Below are positions 5,113 to 13,335 of a stretch of 25,748 nt of DNA, in pieces. Each line of letters begins with the position of its first letter. The stretch's first letter is position 1. Source of the stretch: a virus; IMG/VR virus record IMGVR_UViG_3300046484_000008, positions 1-25,748 of that record. One strand, given 5' to 3'. The notes beneath the pieces were generated by a model that was not told where the DNA came from, searched no databases, and was given only the letters and a program-made list of their open reading frames with translations. The translations under genes and the position numbers were made by a program.

Positions 5113-7657
5113 AATATTAGAAACTCTTACAAAGAGTCTTGTAGATACTTACACCAATAAAAAAGATTATCAAGAACAGCAAGAACTAATCAAGGCTATA
5201 GAAGTTATAGCTAAGTTTCAGAAGTACAACAAGTTTGAGAGTATGTTTAGAGATGACGGGGAGTTTAGGAGAGAACTCTACAAGAAACACATGGAGTTTA
5301 TTAATGCAGGTGGAAAATATAGAGAACGACTCTTTATGGCAGGAAACCGAGTGGGTAAGGAATTACCTTATTCAGCTAAAGTATTAACTAAAACAGGTTG
5401 GAAAACATTTGGCGATTTAACTCTAGAAGATACTGTATTAACACCTAAAGGTAAAAGTACAAGTTTAGCGTATATAACTGAACAAGGTGTAAAAGATATT
5501 TATAAACTTACCTTTGATGATGGTTCTGTAGCTGAGTGTGGTTTAGAACATTTATGGCAATGTATGGGGCCAACAGAGCGATTCAGAAAAACGTACACAA
5601 AAGGAAATAAAACGTGGAATAATCCCACACACAATCAATGGCAAGTAAAAACTCTAGAAGATATTATTAAACAATCTGGTTACACACCTAAACCTAGACA
5701 AAGATTTTGTATACCTATAGTAGAAGAATTAAAGTACATAGGGAGAGAGCTACCTATTGATGCTTATTTAGTTGGTGTTTTATTAGGGGATGGCTCAACT
5801 ACTCAGCATTGCTGTATACACTCTAATGATATAGAAATTATTAACTCTATAACTTTACCATCTGATTGTGAGTGGGGTACTATATACCATAAACCTAATA
5901 CTACTTGTAAGAGTTACTCTATAAAAGGTTTGAAACCTTATCTAGAAGAAATAGGCATGCAATATACTAATTGTTACAATAAAATAATTCCGATAGATTA
6001 TTTACACTCCAATGTCCGATTAGCCGTTCTACAAGGATTAATGGATACTGATGGATACACGGATGGACACAGACATGAATTTGTTTCAGTATCAGAGCAG
6101 TTAGCTAAAGACGTTGTTCAATTATGTTATTCCTTAGGTATTAAATGCTCTTTAACTGAAAAGAAAACTATATGGAAATATAAAGGTACTAGAAAGGAGT
6201 CAAAGGCATGGCGTGTTTCTATATGGAGCACATCAGTACCTTTATTTAGATTAACTAGAAAAAAAGATAAGCAGATATTAGATGCGCAAAAGAAGAATGG
6301 AGAATATCGTATATTAGTCTCTATTGAAAAAGTTAGACAGGAACAAGCTAGATGTATTGCGCTTACAGATGAAGAACACTTATTTATAACTAATGATTAT
6401 GTGGTAACTCATAATTCAGAACTTGGTGCTTTTGAACTTACTTGCCATGCTACAGGAAATTACCCCCCTTGGTGGGAAGGTAAGAGATTTACTAGACCAA
6501 TTCAGGCATGGGTAGGCGGCGACACATCCATTACAGTTCGGGATATTTTACAGCGCAAGCTATTGGGGGATATAGGTGACCTTGGATCAGGAATGTTACG
6601 AAAGGATGATATCGTGGAGACTAAGACGCGCCGCAATCTACCTGATGCTATCGAAACAATCCGCGTCAGACATAGATCGGGAGGAGTATCTACGATTGTA
6701 CTTAAAACATACGAACAAGGCAGAGAAGTTTGGCAAGGAACTGAGCAAGATATTATCTGGCTAGACGAAGAACCGCCTGTAGATATTTATTCAGAAGCTC
6801 TTATAAGAACCATGACAACTAACGGTATTGTCATGCTTACCTTTACACCTCTTCGCGGTCTTTCCCAGGTTGTTCTTTCTTTTATGGAGAACGATCACCA
6901 AGCAAAAGACAGCGCAAGCAAGTACACAGTTATAGCAACTTGGGATGATGTACCACATCTTTCTCAACAAGCAAAGGATGAGTTACTCCAAACTATACCA
7001 ATAAACGAAAGAAAAGCTAGATCTGAGGGTATTCCTAGAATTGGCTATGGTATGATCTACCCTGTGGATTTAGATGAGGTTATAACCAAAGATATAGCAG
7101 TTCCTAAATTCTGGCCTAAAGCTTTTGCACTAGATGTTGGGTGGAACAGAACGGCGGCTCTTTGGGGAGCTTTGAACAGAGAAACAGATACCCTCTATAT
7201 TTATTCAGAACACTATGCAGGAGAACAGGAACCTCTTTTACACGCCAAAGCTATCAAAGCAAGGGGTGCTTGGATACGGGGAGTAGTAGATCCTGCTGCT
7301 AGGGGGCGTTCTCAGGTAGATGGGCAGAGACTTTTCGATATCTATGCTCTTTCAGAGGAAAGAGGCGGTTGTGGTCTTAAATTGGGTCTAGCAGAAAATG
7401 CTGTAGAGTCGGGAATATACGAGGTTTGGCAAAGATTTCAAACAGGGCGATTAAAGATTTTTAAATCTTGTCCGAATTTAATTAAAGAACTATCTCTTTA
7501 TCACAGAAATGAAAAAGGAGATATAGTAAAAAGAGATGACCACCTTGTAGACTGTCTGAGATATCTTATTGTTTCTGGTTTAAAAGTAGCTTCTTGCCAA
7601 ATAGAACAGATAGGAATGAAAAAAGATATCAAGGTTGATTACGCGGCCTGGTGTTAG
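5105..7657 (+). CDS. terL: terminase large subunit, intein-containing precursor
   Basis: TerL is the ATP-driven packaging motor and headful nuclease. The 850-aa frame is a precursor. Residues 1-85 and 438-850 (498 aa after splicing, a normal terL size) are terminase; residues 86-437 are an intein. Splicing joins GNRVGK to SELGAFE and restores the Walker A loop GNRVGKS. Walker B is IIWLDEEP with Asp554-Glu555. The RNase H-like nuclease domain has LDVGWN (Asp677), VVDPAA (Asp729) and RDDHLVDCLRY (Asp811, Asp812, Asp816). The gene overlaps terS by 8 bases. Without splicing the ATPase should be dead, because the P-loop is split between Lys and Ser. Numbers refer to the precursor. Confidence 0.95.
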   Translation: MSKILETLTKSLVDTYTNKKDYQEQQELIKAIEVIAKFQKYNKFESMFRDDGEFRRELYKKHMEFINAGGKYRERLFMAGNRVGKELPYSAKVLTKTGWKTFGDLTLEDTVLTPKGKSTSLAYITEQGVKDIYKLTFDDGSVAECGLEHLWQCMGPTERFRKTYTKGNKTWNNPTHNQWQVKTLEDIIKQSGYTPKPRQRFCIPIVEELKYIGRELPIDAYLVGVLLGDGSTTQHCCIHSNDIEIINSITLPSDCEWGTIYHKPNTTCKSYSIKGLKPYLEEIGMQYTNCYNKIIPIDYLHSNVRLAVLQGLMDTDGYTDGHRHEFVSVSEQLAKDVVQLCYSLGIKCSLTEKKTIWKYKGTRKESKAWRVSIWSTSVPLFRLTRKKDKQILDAQKKNGEYRILVSIEKVRQEQARCIALTDEEHLFITNDYVVTHNSELGAFELTCHATGNYPPWWEGKRFTRPIQAWVGGDTSITVRDILQRKLLGDIGDLGSGMLRKDDIVETKTRRNLPDAIETIRVRHRSGGVSTIVLKTYEQGREVWQGTEQDIIWLDEEPPVDIYSEALIRTMTTNGIVMLTFTPLRGLSQVVLSFMENDHQAKDSASKYTVIATWDDVPHLSQQAKDELLQTIPINERKARSEGIPRIGYGMIYPVDLDEVITKDIAVPKFWPKAFALDVGWNRTAALWGALNRETDTLYIYSEHYAGEQEPLLHAKAIKARGAWIRGVVDPAARGRSQVDGQRLFDIYALSEERGGCGLKLGLAENAVESGIYEVWQRFQTGRLKIFKSCPNLIKELSLYHRNEKGDIVKRDDHLVDCLRYLIVSGLKVASCQIEQIGMKKDIKVDYAAWC
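5360..6415 (+). mobile_element. class 3-type intein with LAGLIDADG homing endonuclease, in terL P-loop
   Basis: The 352-aa insertion begins ELPYSAKVLTKTGW and ends VVTHN before Ser438, the +1 residue. Intein block A is clear except that its first residue is Glu, not Cys, Ser or Ala. Block B ends EHLWQC with Trp66, block F is ARCIALTDEEH with Cys332, and block G has Thr350 in VVTHN (intein numbering). Trp, Cys and Thr at these places are the WCT signature of class 3 inteins, which use the block F Cys as first nucleophile. Two LAGLIDADG dodecapeptides, VGVLLGDG (Asp144) and QGLMDTDG (Asp231), suggest an active homing endonuclease. The exact start is set by the need to rebuild GNRVGKS. The frame is intact throughout. 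Confidence 0.93.
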
Positions 7658-7687
7658 CAATTCACGAATAGTAAATGGAGAAAAATA

Positions 7688-8122
7688 ATGGCAAATCCTA
7701 AAATAGTTATGAAAAAAGCTTTAGATTCTGATAATGACTATGATAATAGTCCCCCTTCAGAGCCTTTTATCTGCGAATTGATCTCAAAAGCCTTCACTAC
7801 ACGTAATTTGCTCCATTTTGCTCACTGGAACACCAAGTCTTTCTCGCAACATATGGCTTTAGGGGATTTGTACGATGATATTATTAGTGATATTGATGAT
7901 ATTGTTGAGTCTTACCAGGGGAAGAACGGACTTATAGACGATCTTTGCACTGATGAAGCTGAATTGACCCCTGATATAGTGAAAAGGGTTAAAGATGAGG
8001 CTAAATGGGTGGAAGATAGTCGTTCTGCTATTAGTGGAGGCGATCCTACTATAGAAAGTCTTATAGATATTCTTGTAGCTCATTATTACAGAACAATTTA
8101 TAAACTAGAGAATCTTGCTTAA
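7688..8122 (+). CDS. ferritin-like/DUF5856-like phage protein, 144 aa
   Basis: The protein has the pattern LLHFAHWNTKSFSQHMALGDLYD (about 41-63) followed by IDDIVESYQGKNG, with His and Glu/Asp spaced as in Dps/ferritin-like four-helix bundles. A further helix with LVAHYYRTIYKL lies near the C-terminus. Small proteins with this H-x2-HW...H...E.YQG arrangement are common in phages and are labelled DUF5856 as far as I recall. Whether they bind metal or form a shell is not established. A GGAGAAA ribosome binding site precedes the ATG. The gene sits between terL and portal, an unexpected but intact position, so it is late-expressed. Confidence 0.75.
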   Translation: MANPKIVMKKALDSDNDYDNSPPSEPFICELISKAFTTRNLLHFAHWNTKSFSQHMALGDLYDDIISDIDDIVESYQGKNGLIDDLCTDEAELTPDIVKRVKDEAKWVEDSRSAISGGDPTIESLIDILVAHYYRTIYKLENLA

Positions 8123-8134
8123 TAGGAGATAGTC

Positions 8135-8353
8135 ATGGGAATTTTAGATGGTGGTATTCTTGACACGTTGAAGAAGGGACTTGGTATGGGAAAAGGAGAT
8201 ACTACACCTCCGGCTCCTAAATTTAATCCAGTAGCTAATGATGATGTTAGTGACGAAGCTAAAGCTAAGATTATGTCTTCTCCTAAAATGAAAAAAGCAG
8301 TAAAAACTAATGCTGTCAAACAACTTCAACCTTCAGTAGCAGATAACGACTAA
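8135..8353 (+). CDS. small hypothetical protein, 72 aa
   Basis: AGGAGA lies just upstream of ATG 8135, and the gene is packed 12 bases after its neighbour and 11 bases before the portal gene. Residues 1-20 are Gly-rich with an amphipathic look (MGILDGGILDTLKKGLGMGK). A proline-rich turn (TPPAPKF) and a lysine-rich helical tail follow. The N-terminus resembles short Gly-rich membrane-interacting segments, but nothing more can be said. No family is recognised. Confidence 0.7.
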   Translation: MGILDGGILDTLKKGLGMGKGDTTPPAPKFNPVANDDVSDEAKAKIMSSPKMKKAVKTNAVKQLQPSVADND

Positions 8354-8364
8354 AAGGTAAACCT

Positions 8365-10497
8365 ATGACTATTGACAGCAAGAGTTTAGAAGAAACAGTA
8401 GCACACGAAAAGAAACTTAAAGATCTTCGTGATGCAGAAGATGCTACTTTGCAGATTAGAGAAGATGATCCCAATAAACATCTTATAGACAAGTTATCCA
8501 AACACTTTGCTCAAGTTTGGAACAAGAACAAGGATGCTAATAGGGATATCCGAACAGAGATGATAGCTTCTTTGCAACAGTGCAAAGGGCGGTACTCAGA
8601 CGCTAAACTTGCTGCCATCAGATCGTTTAAAGGTTCTGAGCACTTCATGCGGAACGCAGAAAATAAAGCGCGTGCTGCTGAATCTTGGATAAAAGATATC
8701 TATAGGAGTGATACAGATCTACCTTGGAGTTTGGAACCTACGGCAGTACCTGATCTTCCTGATGAGACTATGGAAGGTATTGTTTCTCAGGTGCAAGCAA
8801 AAGCTAGCGAACTGTCACAACAGCAACAGACTCTATATCAGCAAACAGGGGTAGTAGTCCCGGATGAGGCTATTGCTCTTCAATTGAACAATATGCAGAA
8901 TCAGTTGATAGGTAATGCAACTACCGAACTTCAGCAGGATGCGTTACAGCGTTGTCGCAGGGCTGCACTTCTTATTCGGGATCAGAACGAGGAAGGTGGT
9001 TGGAACAAAGCTTTCAAAGATTTCCTTTGGTACTTTACTCGTGTTAAAGCGGGTATCATAAAAGGCCCCATTCTATCAAAGAAAAAGAAACAGACTTGGA
9101 AGAAAGACTCGATGGGTCAGTTTCAACTCACTACAGAAGATGCTCTTGTTCCAGATGTTTATTCCGTTTCTCCTTTTAATTTCTTTCCTACAGCAGGTAT
9201 GACTGATCCCAATGATGGTGATATCATTGAGATACACGAACTTACCAAGCAAGCTATTACAGATTTGATTGGAGTTCCTGGTTACTCTGAAGAACGCATT
9301 CGTGCTGTACTTATCGGAATTGAGAAGGGTGAGATTAAAGAACAATGGATTAAACTTGACGATGAAGATCAGATTCGTAGAATTGAGAAGAGTGTTAAAC
9401 AACAGCAAAATGTTACACAAGCTATTACTCCCATTAAAAAAGTACAGGCTATGGAACTTTGGGGAACTGTACCTGGAAAGTTTCTTATAGAATGGGGTAT
9501 GGAAGGTGAAATAGATGCTGAGATGCAATATCAGGTTAATTGCTGGAAGATAGGTGAGTACGTTATTAAAGCAGTTTTTAATCCAGATAATCTTGGGCGT
9601 AAACCTTACCATGTGAGTTCTTGGGCTAAGAATCCTGCCTGGATTTGGGGTGAAGGTCTTGTTGAATTTATTAAAGATATTGAAGAAATCTGCAATGCTA
9701 TTGTTCGTGCTCTTGTTAATAATGTTGGTATCGCTTCGGGGCCTCAAGTCGAGGTCAATAAAGATAGATGTGATGACAAATCACCTATCTATCCCTGGAA
9801 GCGTTGGGAGTCCACTTCAGCACAGATGAAAGATTCTAAAGCTGTTGAGTTTTACCAACCACAGATGCAAGCAGAAAGTCTTATTAATGCTTATCAGTTC
9901 TTTGGGAAACTTCTTGACGAACACTCCGTTCCTGCTTATGCGCAGGGGGCCAGTCAAAGTGGTGTGACAGCGGGAACAGCAACAGTATTTACACAACTCC
10001 TAGCTGCCGCCTCACGTTCTATTAAAGCAGTTGTGGCTAATATTGATGATGACGTTATTACTCCTTATATTTCGATGTGTTACGACTATAATATGCGTTT
10101 TAGCACTGATCCGTCTGTCAAAGGCGATGCGCGAGTTGTAGCTAAAGGCGTAGCGGGTCTTCTTGCTAAAGAACAAGCTGCTAATCGTAAAACTGAGTTC
10201 TTGCAAGTTACAGCTAATCCCACATTCTCTCAGATTCTTGGGACAAAGAATATTGGATATATGCTTAAAGAGATTGCTAAAGCTAACGATCTTAATCTTC
10301 CTGATGAAGATCACTTTGATGAAGTTGCAGATGTTATGGATAAGCAGATGATGGCTAATCTGATAGGTCAGAATAATGGTGGGGATATGAACGGTCAAGT
10401 ATCTGCCGGGGGTTCTCCACCTAATTCCGCTGCTCTTAATCAAAATGGGGATCATATGGGTGCTCCCGAACTACAATCTAAAAACAAAGGAATGTAG
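8365..10497 (+). CDS. portal protein
   Basis: The portal is the dodecameric ring at one capsid vertex through which DNA is pumped and later ejected. At 710 aa it is in the size range of P22-like and other podovirus portals. Recognisable features include the SPFNFFPTAG region (about 270), an YHVSSWAKNPAWIWGEGLVEF segment (about 413-433), the following conserved helix, and a Gln/Asn/Gly-rich C-terminal tail likely to be disordered. An AAAAGGT ribosome binding site precedes the ATG. Position after terL and before scaffold and capsid supports the call. I cannot assign it to one named portal family from sequence alone. Confidence 0.88.
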   Translation: MTIDSKSLEETVAHEKKLKDLRDAEDATLQIREDDPNKHLIDKLSKHFAQVWNKNKDANRDIRTEMIASLQQCKGRYSDAKLAAIRSFKGSEHFMRNAENKARAAESWIKDIYRSDTDLPWSLEPTAVPDLPDETMEGIVSQVQAKASELSQQQQTLYQQTGVVVPDEAIALQLNNMQNQLIGNATTELQQDALQRCRRAALLIRDQNEEGGWNKAFKDFLWYFTRVKAGIIKGPILSKKKKQTWKKDSMGQFQLTTEDALVPDVYSVSPFNFFPTAGMTDPNDGDIIEIHELTKQAITDLIGVPGYSEERIRAVLIGIEKGEIKEQWIKLDDEDQIRRIEKSVKQQQNVTQAITPIKKVQAMELWGTVPGKFLIEWGMEGEIDAEMQYQVNCWKIGEYVIKAVFNPDNLGRKPYHVSSWAKNPAWIWGEGLVEFIKDIEEICNAIVRALVNNVGIASGPQVEVNKDRCDDKSPIYPWKRWESTSAQMKDSKAVEFYQPQMQAESLINAYQFFGKLLDEHSVPAYAQGASQSGVTAGTATVFTQLLAAASRSIKAVVANIDDDVITPYISMCYDYNMRFSTDPSVKGDARVVAKGVAGLLAKEQAANRKTEFLQVTANPTFSQILGTKNIGYMLKEIAKANDLNLPDEDHFDEVADVMDKQMMANLIGQNNGGDMNGQVSAGGSPPNSAALNQNGDHMGAPELQSKNKGM

Positions 10498-10743
10498 ATG
10501 GATAAAAGACTTATTAGAGCATTGTACAGGATAAAGAATTCCTCAGATGGCCCAGAATTGATGGAATATTTGGCTAATTTATCCAAAGAAAACTACAAAA
10601 TATTTAAATATTGTGACCCCACACTACGAGATATTTATGCTGGTAGAGCACAAGCATTTGATGAAATTAAAGATTTTTTACAAAATGTCGATATACTGAG
10701 TATAGAATCAGCAAAATTAGACCCATCTGATTGGAGTCTGTAA
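10498..10743 (+). CDS. small acidic protein between portal and scaffold, 81 aa
   Basis: ATG 10498 follows the portal stop with no gap, and the ribosome binding site AAAGGA lies inside the portal gene's end. The product is helical and acidic (KRLIRALYRIKNSSDG, then MEYLANLSKENYKIF). Similar small proteins of the form ALYRI-S-DG-LEYL-LSKENY occur in head modules of other phages as far as I recall, without known function. A strong terminator follows directly. Function is unknown; a virion-assembly role is inferred from position. Confidence 0.75.
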   Translation: MDKRLIRALYRIKNSSDGPELMEYLANLSKENYKIFKYCDPTLRDIYAGRAQAFDEIKDFLQNVDILSIESAKLDPSDWSL

Positions 10744-10744
10744 C

Positions 10745-10780
10745 GATACCTTACCCCTTCGGGGGCGGTAACGTATTTTT
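10745..10780 (+). terminator. rho-independent terminator before scaffold
   Basis: The arms ATACCTTACCCC and GGGGCGGTAACGTAT pair around a TTCG tetraloop, with one mismatch and one bulge, and are followed by TTTTT. It starts one base after the stop of the 81-aa gene. The scaffold and capsid genes downstream therefore need read-through, antitermination or their own promoter. Confidence 0.85.
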
Positions 10781-10824
10781 GAATAGGGAGTACCGTTAAG
10801 TCGGCCCCGGAAATGGAGCAACAA

Positions 10825-11754
10825 ATGAGTAAATCAGAAAATGATACACAGACCCCATCGCAGGTAGATGAGGCCGCAGAACTGGCAGAACAACTTTACA
10901 AAAAGATGTACCCAGATGCAGAGGAAGAAAAAGAAGTACCAGCAGAGACACACTCTGAGGATGAACCCGAAGATACCTCTGACGAAGATGAACCGGACGA
11001 AGATGAGGAAGAAGAACCTGAAGTAGATCCTAAAGAGTTGAAGAAATGGCGTGATCGCTACCTTACACTCAAAGGGAAATATGATGCTGAAGTCCCACGA
11101 CTCGCATCTCAGGTCAAAGACCTCATGGAGAAGGCCACATCTGGTACTCCTAAAGAGAAAGTAGAACCAGACGCCAAAAATGAGATTGATGAATTTGAAG
11201 AGGTTTATGGTACAGACTTTGTGAACAAGATTCGCAAAGTAATAGACCAGGAAGTACAAACCAGAATACATCCTGTTACCGAAAAAGTAGACTCAATTGC
11301 TACTATGCAGGATGAGGCAGCTTCAGAGAGTTTCAAATCATATTTGGATGACAACGCAGTAGGTTGGCGAGATCTGTGGGATGGAAAAGACAAGGGGTTT
11401 ATAAAGTTCCTTGGACAGAAAGATCCTATGGGTTTAAATACATATGGGGAATATCTTACGCGATTCAATAATGATTGGGATGCGGAAGGTATGACTAAGA
11501 TTTTTAACATTTACAAAGAAAATAAACCAACTAAAAAGTCTAACGATCTTTCTAAAGAGCAGGAAGCTATGATAGCACCTTCAAGAACCAAATCTACGAA
11601 CACACCAACAGCAGGTGAGAAAACGATTTGGACTGAAGAAACTATGAAACAATTTGAGTCCGATGATCGCAATGGTAAATACTCTGATGAAGAGAGCCAA
11701 GCAAAATGGGCTGATCTTTTAGCTGCTGCCTCCGAAGGTCGAATTAGACGTTAA
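10825..11754 (+). CDS. capsid scaffolding protein
   Basis: The 309-aa protein should guide capsid assembly and leave before maturation. It is highly charged and largely helical. A run of Asp/Glu (roughly residues 30-70, e.g. DEDEPDEDEEEEPEVD) is followed by helices with LKKWRDRYLTLKGKYD, and the C-terminal part is mixed-charge. Its position directly before the major capsid gene is diagnostic. I prefer ATG 10825, which has GGAG 8 bases upstream, over the in-frame ATG at 10813, which overlaps that ribosome binding site. The call rests on composition and context rather than a sequence motif. Confidence 0.83.
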   Translation: MSKSENDTQTPSQVDEAAELAEQLYKKMYPDAEEEKEVPAETHSEDEPEDTSDEDEPDEDEEEEPEVDPKELKKWRDRYLTLKGKYDAEVPRLASQVKDLMEKATSGTPKEKVEPDAKNEIDEFEEVYGTDFVNKIRKVIDQEVQTRIHPVTEKVDSIATMQDEAASESFKSYLDDNAVGWRDLWDGKDKGFIKFLGQKDPMGLNTYGEYLTRFNNDWDAEGMTKIFNIYKENKPTKKSNDLSKEQEAMIAPSRTKSTNTPTAGEKTIWTEETMKQFESDDRNGKYSDEESQAKWADLLAAASEGRIRR

Positions 11755-11764
11755 TTTATTAACG
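11749..11764 (+). promoter_or_regulatory. small inverted repeat next to the capsid ribosome binding site
   Basis: CGTTAA, loop TTTA and TTAACG pair perfectly across the scaffold stop codon and abut the GGAGG of the capsid gene. Folded in mRNA, it could tune translation or protect the capsid transcript 5' end after processing. The stem is short and may have no role. Confidence 0.4.
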
Positions 11765-11777
11765 GAGGAATACTACT

Positions 11778-12743
11778 ATGGCTGTTTATCCTGTCGCACC
11801 TGGCAATCCCGATTATAGTTCAACTGGGACTAATGCTTATATCCCTGCTATTTACTCTGCCCTTCTTATCAAAAAGTTTTACCCCGCAACTGTTTGGGGT
11901 GAGATTTCTAATACCTCTTATGAGGGTGATATTAAGGCTTCTGGCGATACCGTTTATATCCGTACTCGCCCAACGATTGAAACCTTTACCTATAAAAAGG
12001 GTATGGTTCTCCCGGTTCAGAATCCTGAATCCCCTTATGTAACTCTGAAGATTGACCAGGGCGAAGGCTTTAGTTTTGCTCTTGATCGTGTTGATGAGTT
12101 CCAGAGTGATATCAAACTCATGTCTACTTGGGCAGAAGATGCTTCTGAGCAGATGAAGCAGGTTATTGACCGCAAGGTTCTTTCTCTTCTCTCTCGTGGT
12201 ACTATCAGTGGTGCTTCTAATGTAATGGCTGGTTCTTACACCTCTCTGCTTGGTACTGCTGTTACTCTTGGTACTTATGCTTCCCCGGCTACCTCTATCT
12301 ATTCTGCCACTACTGCGACCTACGCTTCTCAGCTTCTGGCTCGTATTCTTACCTATTCGGAAATTCTTGATGAGAATAACGTTCCTGAAGAGGATCGTTT
12401 CGTTATTCTCCCCCCGGCAGCTATTCAGGTGCTCAAGCAGTCCGATTTGAAACTTGCTTATCTGACTGGCGATAGCGCGTCTCCTCTTCGTAATGGTAAA
12501 GTTGGTATGATTGACCGCTTTAAGATCTTCTCCTCGAACAACCTGGATCGTAAAGCAACTAATCAGGCTGGTATTATCTTCGGGCACAAATATGCCACCA
12601 CCTTTGCTACCCAGATTACTGAATCTCGTATCATTGAGAATCCGTTCTCTTTCGGTAAGATGATGCAGGGCCTCCAGGTCTACGGAATGTCCGTAGTGAA
12701 AGCTAATATGATTGGTGTTGACTACCAGCAGGTTAGTGCGTAA
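11778..12743 (+). CDS. major capsid protein
   Basis: The 321-aa protein is the main shell subunit (HK97-type fold expected). It begins MAVYPVAPGNPDYSS and has a long helix with DEFQSDIKLMSTWAEDAS and KQVIDRKVLSLL (about 107-137). Beta-rich segments follow, with EDRFVILPPAAIQVLKQSD (about 209-227) and a C-terminal YGMSVVKANMIGVDYQQ. Patterns like FVILPP and VDRKVL...G are typical of P22-like and related phage coat proteins. A CGGAGGAA ribosome binding site is near-perfect, and the codon choice differs from neighbours (more C-ending codons), as expected for the most abundant late protein. Scaffold upstream and a decoration-like gene downstream support it. Confidence 0.9.
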   Translation: MAVYPVAPGNPDYSSTGTNAYIPAIYSALLIKKFYPATVWGEISNTSYEGDIKASGDTVYIRTRPTIETFTYKKGMVLPVQNPESPYVTLKIDQGEGFSFALDRVDEFQSDIKLMSTWAEDASEQMKQVIDRKVLSLLSRGTISGASNVMAGSYTSLLGTAVTLGTYASPATSIYSATTATYASQLLARILTYSEILDENNVPEEDRFVILPPAAIQVLKQSDLKLAYLTGDSASPLRNGKVGMIDRFKIFSSNNLDRKATNQAGIIFGHKYATTFATQITESRIIENPFSFGKMMQGLQVYGMSVVKANMIGVDYQQVSA

Positions 12744-12755
12744 GTTGACAAAATG

Positions 12756-12777
12756 GGGAGGGGTTTATTCCCCTCCC
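12756..12777 (+). terminator. hairpin after capsid gene, weak terminator or attenuator
   Basis: GGGAGGGG and CCCCTCCC pair perfectly around a six-base loop, 13 bases after the capsid stop. The following AAACTTTAAT has no clean U-tract, so it probably acts as a partial terminator or 3' stabiliser allowing transcription into the next gene. It closely resembles the hairpin at 13284-13305, which does have a U-tract. Confidence 0.65.
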
Positions 12778-12809
12778 AAACTTTAATAGATTAAAAAGGA
12801 GATACAATT

Positions 12810-13271
12810 ATGGCCGCTTTTGGTGCATCAACGGTTACTGCTACTGAAGTGAAAGGTCGCTACGCCTCTTCTGCGACTAAATTTCAGAAAGTCTATGCCC
12901 GAACTTTTCAGTTCACTATTCCTGCTAGTGTTACTGTAGCTGCTGCTACTCTCACTGGTCTTACTCTTCCTCCGGGTTCCTTTATTCTTGGGGGTGTGGT
13001 TTCCCCCTCGCAGAGTCTTGGTTCTACTACTCTCGCTTTTACTACGGTAACTTCTAATGTTATCTTTAGTGCTGCTACTGCTTATACGGCGGAAGCTGCT
13101 CTCACTAACAGTATTTCGCTTTGTGTCCCCTCTTCGGCAACTGCTGACGATACTGTAACCTGTACTACTGCCGCTGCTACTGCACCGGGTACTGATACCG
13201 TTGTGACGGTGACTTTGTTCATCGCTCCCTTTGGTAAAGAAACTCCGGCTTATACAACCTATAACAACTAA
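12810..13271 (+). CDS. putative capsid decoration protein, 153 aa
   Basis: AAAAAGGAG precedes ATG 12810. The product is Thr/Ala/Ser/Val-rich and looks all-beta (e.g. RTFQFTIPASVTVAAATLTGLTL is split between strands), with no charged helices and no membrane segment. Codon choice resembles the capsid gene, which suggests high expression. Its placement just after the capsid gene, between two hairpins, fits a head decoration or head-fibre protein. No sequence motif proves this, so function is inferred from context and composition. Confidence 0.72.
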   Translation: MAAFGASTVTATEVKGRYASSATKFQKVYARTFQFTIPASVTVAAATLTGLTLPPGSFILGGVVSPSQSLGSTTLAFTTVTSNVIFSAATAYTAEAALTNSISLCVPSSATADDTVTCTTAAATAPGTDTVVTVTLFIAPFGKETPAYTTYNN

Positions 13272-13283
13272 GTTGTACTCGAA

Positions 13284-13315
13284 GGGGAGGGTTTACCCCC
13301 TCCCCAATTTTTTAT
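13284..13315 (+). terminator. rho-independent terminator after decoration-like gene
   Basis: GGGGAGGG and CCCTCCCC pair around a short loop and are followed by AATTTTTTA. The stem is G+C-only and the U-tract is good. It closes the high-expression capsid/decoration segment. Confidence 0.85.
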
Positions 13316-13335
13316 CAAGAAAGAGAGATTAATCC

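Noticed and set aside
5360-6415. Group I or II intron instead of an intein
   Set aside because: The insertion is in frame throughout and shows intein blocks A, B, F and G plus a LAGLIDADG pair.
9076-9747. 223-aa minus-strand frame inside the portal gene
   Set aside because: Antisense shadow of a gene with clear coding evidence; Asn/Ile/Phe/Ser-rich translation typical of AT-rich antisense frames.
11820-12587. 255-aa minus-strand frame inside the capsid gene
   Set aside because: Antisense to the major capsid gene, no ribosome binding site; length reflects biased codon use on the coding strand.
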